A stretch of 64,000 nt of DNA from Flaccisagitta enflata (taxonomy: Eukaryota > Chaetognatha > Sagittoidea > Aphragmophora): positions 58,838,001 to 58,902,000 of the forward strand of contig OZ231127.1 in NCBI GenBank assembly GCA_965153355.1. The letters are read 5' to 3'. The notes beneath the pieces are model-generated. The model worked only from the letters and a program-made list of their open reading frames with translations. It searched no databases and was not told the DNA's origin. Below are positions 56,733 through 64,000 of this stretch, one piece after another. The stretch's first letter is position 1, and every line of letters starts with the position of its first letter. The position numbers were made by a program, and so were the translations under genes.

Positions 56733-57655
56733 TCGCTGAGGATAGTTTTAACTTCATCTTGGCTTTGTTTGAATCCATATCGTCCTTCCATAGCCAAAAA
56801 GTCCAACTTTCTCATCATAACAAGGAATCGCGATATCGAGGAAGAGAACTTTGCGTTACATCTGTTTGACGATATCATTAGACCAACTAACTCGGCAAAA
56901 TTCCTCGGCGTTGAAATCGACGGAATCCTTGCTTACAAGAAGCATACTGACTCAGTTGTTGACCGAGCATCGAGGCGATTGAATGTTCTTAGAGTTCTTG
57001 CGTCAAACGGAACCGATGCATCAACGTTAATGCGACTATATAAAATCTATGTGCGACCTATTGTAGAATATGGTAGTGCTGCATTCATGTCAGCACCAAA
57101 AACTCAATTGACTCGTCTTCAGCAAATACAGAATGAAGCGATCAGAATTTGCTTGCGCCTTCCGAGATACATTAGAACAGACTTGCTTCACGAGTATGCA
57201 TCTATCGAGCCAATATTTGTGCGATTACTGATGTTAAACGGAAAGCTACTAAATACTATGAAATTGAAAAATCCCCATATTGAGTCTCTTGTTAATGATC
57301 ATGTACCTCCAACAGACAATCGTCATTTATCTCCATTAGACAATTTACTTGTTTAAACAAATCACTTTTGAATAATCTGGTAAACCATTCTTGGCACAAC
57401 TGCCTTGATAACGACTATTTTAACTTCATCGTTACTGTTGTTGATTCTTAACGCGAATGTTTAACGAACATTTTGTTTTGTTTTGTTTTTCTTTTTGTTT
57501 TGTGTTTTGTTTTTTCTCTGTCTCATTTAACTTATTACGTATTTAATAATTGAACTGGGGGGAAGGGATTTTACTTTTGTTTAATCCATACCGTCCCTTT
57601 GTACATGTTTGTTTCATTACGCTTGTACAATAAATGTCTATTCATTCATTCATAG
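56733..57655 (+). mobile_element. 5'-truncated non-LTR retrotransposon (LINE, Jockey/CR1/L2-like)
   Basis: The coding remnant ends at TAA 57354-57356. It is the C-terminal part of a LINE reverse transcriptase ORF: KSNFLIITRNR, FLGVEIDGILAYKKHT, LMRLYKIYVRPIVEYGSAAF and LTRLQQIQNEAIRICLR all fit the thumb/C-terminal consensus. The catalytic YxDD region is absent and the frame is closed by TGA at 56730, so the copy is dead and 5'-truncated. The 3' UTR ends AATAAATGTC followed by a short TTCATTCATTCA tail, a tandem-repeat tail as in CR1/L2 elements rather than poly(A). Confidence 0.8.
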
Positions 57656-57774
57656 CCAACATAAAAAAAAAATCTTTGCAGGGACTTGATTTTCATTTTT
57701 TATTCTGTTACAAGCGCTTTCGTTTAAACGTTATTTGAATGTATATCTTTAATTTCGAGTTCATTTCTTTTATT

Positions 57775-57976
57775 CTTCCTTTCTTCCATTCTTCCAGTCT
57801 TCCAGTCTTCCAGTCTTCCAGTCTTCCAGTCTTCCATTCTTCCATTCTTCCAGTCTTCCATTCTTCCATTCTTCCATTCTTCCATTCTTCCATTCTTTCA
57901 TTCTTTCATTCTTTCATTCTTCCATTCTTCCTCTCTTTCTCTCTTTCTCTCTTCCTTTCTTCCTTTCTTCCTTTCT
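57775..57976 (+). repeat. TTCC minisatellite with CAGT variants
   Basis: CTTCCAGTCTTCCATT units turning to CTTTCATT and CTTTCTCT, about 120 bp after the LINE tail. Confidence 0.85.
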
Positions 57977-58174
57977 ACCGTCGATGATGAAATGCCTTTA
58001 CAACGCGAATTTAAAAACAAAGCAGAATCAAAAAGTTCTACAAATATTTAGCAGTCAAATTGATTTTCAAGATTTTTAAAAAGATCTTTCATTCTAGACC
58101 AATCCCAGGTCTGTAACTTTAACCGTTTAAGAGCTAGAGCCAGTTAAAGTGAAGGACCATTTTGCTAAAATACA

Positions 58175-58328
58175 TTTTTAGTTGCGGACACGCAACTCTA
58201 TAAGAGGCTTTGTCCGTCGGTCCGTCCGTTTGTTGGTCCGTCGGTCCGTGATGATCGAGTTAAAAAGTGGGAAAACGCGCATTTCTGCCCCTGCCCACCT
58301 GTCCGCAACTGATGGCCGTGTATCCGCA
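58175..58328 (+). mobile_element. GTCY-core element, nearly full copy
   Basis: TTTTTAGTTGCGGACACGCA, GTCCGTCGGTCCGTCCG core, CCGTGTATCCG; the last bases are replaced by the next repeat. Confidence 0.68.
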
Positions 58329-58344
58329 TGATTGTGAAATGTGA

Positions 58345-58610
58345 ATAGGAGTGACGGGAAGCAGGGCAGCAGACAAGTCCATCCGTCTGATTGTCCTGAG
58401 ACAGCTCAGTTGAAGCTTGTGAGGGTAGATTGGTAGCCTGAAATGGCTGATTTGAGGCCTTGGATAGCAGATTTGTTGCCTGAGGGCTAAATTGATGCCT
58501 GAGAAACCAGAGAGGGCTGATTTCAGTTTTGAAACGGTAGATCGCAGACTTAAGAAAGCAGATTTCAGGCCTGAGAGGGTAGATTTCAGGCCTGAGGCCT
58601 GATTTTGTTG
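58345..58610. mobile_element. Minisatellite-core element, family A, fragment
   Basis: GGAAGCAGGGCAGCAGACAA then about ten units like GATTTCAGGCCTGAGAGGGT. Confidence 0.52.
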
Positions 58611-58684
58611 TTGTTTTTGTTGTTGCAATTGTCAAAGTTGTTTTTGCGGTTACTGTCATGTTTGTATTTGTCGCTCTTATTTTT

Positions 58685-58975
58685 GTTTTTGTTTTTTTTT
58701 TTTTTTGTTTTACTTGTTTGACTTGTTTTTGTTTTCATTGTTTTTTTGTTTTTTTGTTGTTTTTTTGTTGTTTTTGTTTTGTTGTTTAATTCTTTCTGTT
58801 TTTATTGTTTTTTTTTCGTTGGTTTTGTTTTCCTTTCTTTTTCTTTTTCTTTTTCTTTTTCTTTTTCTTTTCTTTTTCTTCTTTTCTTTTCTTTCTTCTT
58901 TTCTTTTCTTTCTTTTTCTTTTTCTTTTTCTTTTTCTTTTTCTTCTTCTTCTTCTTCTTCTCTTTCTTCATTAGG
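58685..58975 (+). repeat. T-rich TTTG/TTTC tract
   Basis: TTTTTGTT units then TTTTTC units and CTT repeats. Phe/Leu-rich open frames here are spurious. Confidence 0.88.
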
Positions 58976-59239
58976 TTTTGATGATCGAAGACTACTGCCG
59001 CTTGCCGCTGGCTGTGTTATCATGGTCAATTATGGTTAACCATGAACTGTCGATTTTGTTTCCTGGTCATCGTTTTTATCATCGTTTTTATCATTGTTAG
59101 AGAAGCGGAAGAGGAAGAATAAAAGGGGAAGAAGAAGAGAAGGAAGAAGGAATCTCCTTTGTTCCGTTTCTTCTATTCTTCTTTCACTCGATACAGAATC
59201 GCGATCTCGAAAGATTTAAACTCTTCAACAATCTAAACG

Positions 59240-59428
59240 GTCTGTCTGTCTGTCTGTCTGTCTTTTTGTCTGTCTGTCTGTCTGTCTGTCAGTTTGTCCG
59301 TCTGTCCATCTGTCTGTCTGTCAGCCTGTCTGTCTCTCTGTCTGTCAATCTGTCCATCTTCCTGTCTGTCTGTGACTGTCTGTCTGTTTATCTGACTGTC
59401 TGTCTGTAGGTCTCTCTCTTTCTTTCTC

Positions 59429-59478
<50 letters not shown>
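59240..59478 (+). repeat. TCTG array then CT array
   Basis: (TCTG)n 59240-59408, (CT)n to 59477. Confidence 0.92.
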
Positions 59479-59479
<1 letters not shown>

Positions 59480-59490
59480 AGGAGGATGGT

Positions 59491-59700
59491 AACAAGGCTA
59501 CCCCAGTCGCGTGCAGGTGGGCAGGGGCTGTAATTGAGGTCACCAGATCATTTGGGCAGGAGCAGTGAGGCCAAAAACCGCAAAACCCCCAAAAAAGTTA
59601 GTGTGACGGACGGACGGACCGACGGATGGACCGACTAACCAACAGACGGACCGACGGACCGACAAAGCGGGTTGTAGAGTCGCGTAGCACGCGACTAAAA
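59491..59700 (-). mobile_element. GTCY-core element, full copy
   Basis: AACAAGGCTACCCCAGTCG, GGGCAGGAGCAGTGAGG, GACGGACGGACCGACGG core, GCGTAGCACGCGACTAAAA. Confidence 0.72.
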
Positions 59701-59887
59701 GGTGAAATTCAGAATTGAAGTTTTTGGATGTTACCTAGACAAATGTTACTGGCTAAAAAAAAAGAAAGAGAGAGATCCTTTGTCTTTGACAACCTGACTC
59801 GCCATGTCAGCTGCAGACCACTTGATTCTGGGGCAGCGGGCAACGCCGCTTGTTGGCAGGCCTAAGAGAATCTCGGTAGGTCTCGGC

Positions 59888-60365
59888 AGAGGAAGGAGAA
59901 TAGTCGCAAAAGCGTTAATGGTCAGCGGTACCCGTGCCCTGCTTAAGTAGGTTGTGGTTGAAGTTGAGGGGGGAGCAGGGCAGCGGCCCCCAAGGGGTCG
60001 ATGACCTATTTTCACACTTATGGGGATTTTCCTTCTTCTTCTCCTCCTTCTCCGCACCCTCCCAGCCTTGAGGCTCATATCTCAGCCTCAAGGCCCATAT
60101 CCCCTTTGAGGCCCAAATCCATCTTGAGGCCCAAATCCCTTGAGGCTGGAATTTGGGCCTTGGGGTGGGGATTTAGGCCTGGAGGTTGGGATTTGGGCCT
60201 CAAGACTAGGATTTGGGCCTCGAGGCTGGGATATGGGCCTCGAGGCGGAGATATGGGCCTCGAGGCTGGGGGAGGGGGGTATGTAGAAGAAGAAGGAGAA
60301 GAAGGAGAAAATCCCCCATATGTGTAAAAGCATAGGTCATCGACCCCTTCGGGGCCGCTGCCCAA
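59888..60365. mobile_element. Minisatellite-core element, family B, complete
   Basis: GGTCAGCGGTACCCGTGCC flank, GGCAGCGGCCCCCAAGGGGT end, complement GACCCCTTCGGGGCCGCTGC at 60340. The core switches from AGGCCCAAATCC to its complement near 60140, making it palindromic. Confidence 0.74.
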
Positions 60366-60374
60366 AAGGAGGAG

Positions 60375-60640
60375 AAGAAAAGTAGTTGCAAAAGCGTTAC
60401 ATGGTCAGCGGTACCCGATGCCCCTATGTTGGTGTATGTAAGGATAAGACGGTGAGAGGAACAGCGGCCCCGGAAGGGCCAATGACCTACGATTCCACAT
60501 AGGGCAATTTTCTCCAGCTTCCGTTTTCCGTTTGATGACCAATGGGCCTTTTTTGAGGTCTTAGATGCCAGACTTAGTGTCTTAGAGGCCGCATTTGAGG
60601 CCAGAGCTGAAAAGAGTGATTTGTGCCTCGGTGGAGGGGA
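60375..60640. mobile_element. Minisatellite-core element, family B, partial second copy
   Basis: GTTGCAAAAGCGTTACATGG, GGTCAGCGGTACCCGATGC, then GCGGCCCCGGAAGGGCCAA and a short degraded core. It directly follows the copy at 59888. Confidence 0.5.
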
Positions 60641-60877
60641 CTTTGACAAATGAAAGTTTGAGAAGCTGATGGGAAAAAGTATGGATCTGCCATGGGCGTT
60701 TAATTTTGACATAAAAGATTAGAAATCGTCTTACATAGACAGTTTAAAAAACAAAAATAGTTAAAAAAATGTCTTTGAATATCAACTGTCGAGATTACAA
60801 GGACCATCCCGATTTTCTGAATGGCGTAACCAAAGTTACGTGACAACAAACAAAAGCATCGATTGACTGGAGACAAG

Positions 60878-61020
60878 AACCAGGCCGGATACACGGCGAG
60901 ACAGTCGCAGACGGTTGGGCAGGGGCAGTATTGCAAAACCACCCGGAATTCAAAAATGTGACGGACGAACTTACCGACCGACACGGCAAGGTGAAGAGTC
61001 GCGTGTCCGCGACTAAAAAG
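60878..61020 (-). mobile_element. GTCY-core element with a very short core
   Basis: CAGGCCGGATACACGGC, GGTTGGGCAGGGGCAG, then only GACGGACGAACTTACCGACC as core, and GTCGCGTGTCCGCGACTAA. Useful as a nearly repeat-free family member. Confidence 0.7.
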
Positions 61021-61506
61021 ATGTTTAGGTTTCTGTTCGATGTCTTTTCTCTGACGAGAAAGTCGGTGAATTTTCATGATGAAGAATCATCTTTTCCCAT
61101 TTATAAAACGAAATGTAAGAATTTCGCGAGTACTACGAATTAAAAAAAAAATCTTAGACCATTTTGAAGCCCTTGAAAACCTCTTTCATTTGGCGCCAAT
61201 CTGGTATCTCTAGAGCTCTATCTTTTTTCATTTGGAAAGGGCATTAGTTTGCGTTAGAATATTGCCAAATTTGTTTTTGCAGTCCCTTTGAAAAAGATGC
61301 AATTCAGCAAAGTGGTGTCTCACTTTTGAGAGCTCTAGCTCCTAAACCGTTAGAAATACAGATCTGTCAGTTGGCAAATAAAAAGGTGCATCTTTTAAAT
61401 TCGCGAAGAAGCTAATGATGGCCAACGTTTTAGGAAAACTATGAAAATGGTACCATTCAACATTGCAAGAAAGGTTAAGGATGAATTGGTTTGTCTTAGT
61501 AACAAA

Positions 61507-61636
61507 TAGGGATGTGGAAGCGGTCGATTTTCAAGCCGCTTCCACCGCTTCCGCTTCCGCTTCCAATTTACAGTTCAAATACTAGTAGCTATCCCATCCT
61601 CCAAATTGGAAGCGGTCAATCGCTTCCACATCCCTA
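61507..61636. mobile_element. 130-bp hAT-type MITE with exact 8-bp target duplication
   Basis: Terminal inverted repeats TAGGGATGTGGAAGCG and CGCTTCCACATCCCTA. GTAACAAA stands on both sides (61499-61506 and 61637-61644). TAGGG-type ends and an 8-bp duplication are the hAT signature. The interior is a GCTTCC repeat with no coding capacity. Confidence 0.88.
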
Positions 61637-61644
61637 GTAACAAA

Positions 61645-62640
61645 CCACTTTGATGGTGGACGTGGTGGTGGTGTAAGGACTGTTTTTATTTTCGGTACCA
61701 TGAGGAATAACAAAAAGTTAGGGTGAAGAGACATCGTCAGTTGGTTGTGACAAAGGAGATGATTTCATTTTTATGATTTCACACTGGCAATCATGGCAAA
61801 CTTCTTCTTCCATTTTGTGTTTTGCCTGATTTTAATCACCAAAACAAACATTGATTAAAGAACAATAGGTAAATATTTCTTAGAACAATCAAAATCAAAT
61901 GTTGAGGAAATATTGGGTAAGACCCTCAATATAGGCTTTTTGAGTGGATTGCATTTTGATAGGTGAAGAACATGATCTAAAACAAAACACCTTACTCCAC
62001 CAACAAACAAATTGATTCAAAAACTGTAATAAAGCATCCATGAAATTGACAAAAAAAAACTTATTTACTAAGGAAGTGATATAATGCCAAAAAAATCATC
62101 AAAATTTTTTTGTAAAAATTCTTTTTTTGGATATTATCTACTTACTTGCATTTAGCTATTTTGCAAATAGAACATCCACAAGCAAGTTTTTGCATGTGTG
62201 TTACATTCAGAAAATAAAAGTACTAATAAAATAGAAACAGTTCACTATCACTTAATCAAAAAATGAGCATGTTAGGTATTTTTGGGGGAAAAATATTGAT
62301 TCTTCTTGACTTTAACAGTAATTATCAACAAGGCATGCAACAGATATTGATAATAAAAAAATAATCATGGGTAAGGAATAAAAATTCTTTTTATACATAT
62401 TGGTTACTCACTTTTTATAAATTGATGAATAATGTATGACTTTTTTGTTAAGATAGCAAAGTTTGAAAAATGATTCCTCCTTCATGATTTTATGCCCTTA
62501 ATAAGTGCATGATTACATGGAGGAGTTCCTCCTTCAACTCCTCCCTCCTCCATCCTCCACTAGCCTAGTAGAATCTTGGAGGTGATTTCATACATGGAAA
62601 TAGTAAATGTAATCATGACCCATGATTACACTATGAAATT
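61645..62640. other. AT-rich, no gene recognised
   Basis: No splice-bounded coding segment or repeat family member visible. Confidence 0.5.
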
Positions 62641-62689
62641 GAGGCAGTCTAATCACAGCGAGCGGGACTCGCGGGAGTAGCTTCACTAT

Positions 62690-63870
<1,181 letters not shown>

Positions 63871-64000
63871 CAAAAAAACTGTATTGCATAATTGATGGAG
63901 ATATCAGTTTCCTCTCAGAAACATCCTTCCCCAATGAATATTAAGTAGCATTCTTAAGAAACTTAAAAGTATCCCTTAAGTCTCTAAGTGTCACTTGAAG

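Overview
This is nuclear DNA from an animal, probably an invertebrate. The evidence is a split gene with GT-AG introns encoding an animal-type aromatic amino acid decarboxylase, a second small spliced gene for a secreted or membrane protein, a Ty3/gypsy-type retroelement, a 5'-truncated LINE and very dense microsatellite and short-transposon content. I cannot name the species. No bacterial operons, rRNA, convincing tRNA or CRISPR array is present.

Layout. 1-4000: repeats, including two palindromic foldback elements (1711-1968 and 2080-2700) and a TTTC/TTCA array. 4039-15451 (+): a complete nine-exon PLP-dependent decarboxylase gene (495 codons) of the DDC/TDC class. Its PLP lysine and other key residues are intact, and its introns hold many transposons. 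15.5-41 kb: no host gene recognised. This stretch is a mosaic of a roughly 150-230 bp element with a GTCY-type microsatellite core (about 20 copies or fragments in the window), elements with a 20-21 bp minisatellite core between inverted ends, a 2.8 kb foldback, two pogo/Tigger-like MITEs and long GA, CT, CA and TGAA arrays. 41.6-49.1 kb (+): a Gag-Pol retroelement with all catalytic motifs visible. Gag and Pol share one frame and are separated only by a single UGA. 49.4-51.65 kb (-): a 135-codon single-membrane-segment ORF convergent with pol, then a four-exon gene for a 177-residue signal-peptide, single-pass membrane protein. 52.3-56.4 kb: about 1.1 kb of TTTC-type DNA, a 20-bp AT-rich satellite and about 1 kb of GGA-type purine DNA. 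56.7-57.65 kb: 3' fragment of a LINE. 57.7-64 kb: more repeats, including a 130-bp hAT MITE with an exact 8-bp target duplication, and a GA-rich region to the end.

Functional picture. The decarboxylase gene would make biogenic amines (dopamine, serotonin, tyramine or similar). Transposon ends abut or supply the 3' splice-site regions of three of its exons. Both spliced host genes end in TGA, so UGA is a real stop in this genome and the gag/pol UGA would need readthrough. The most notable items are that gag/pol arrangement, the antisense membrane ORF beside it, the GTCY-core (Helentron/HINE-like) family with nested insertions that define its ends, and the minisatellite-core inverted-repeat families.
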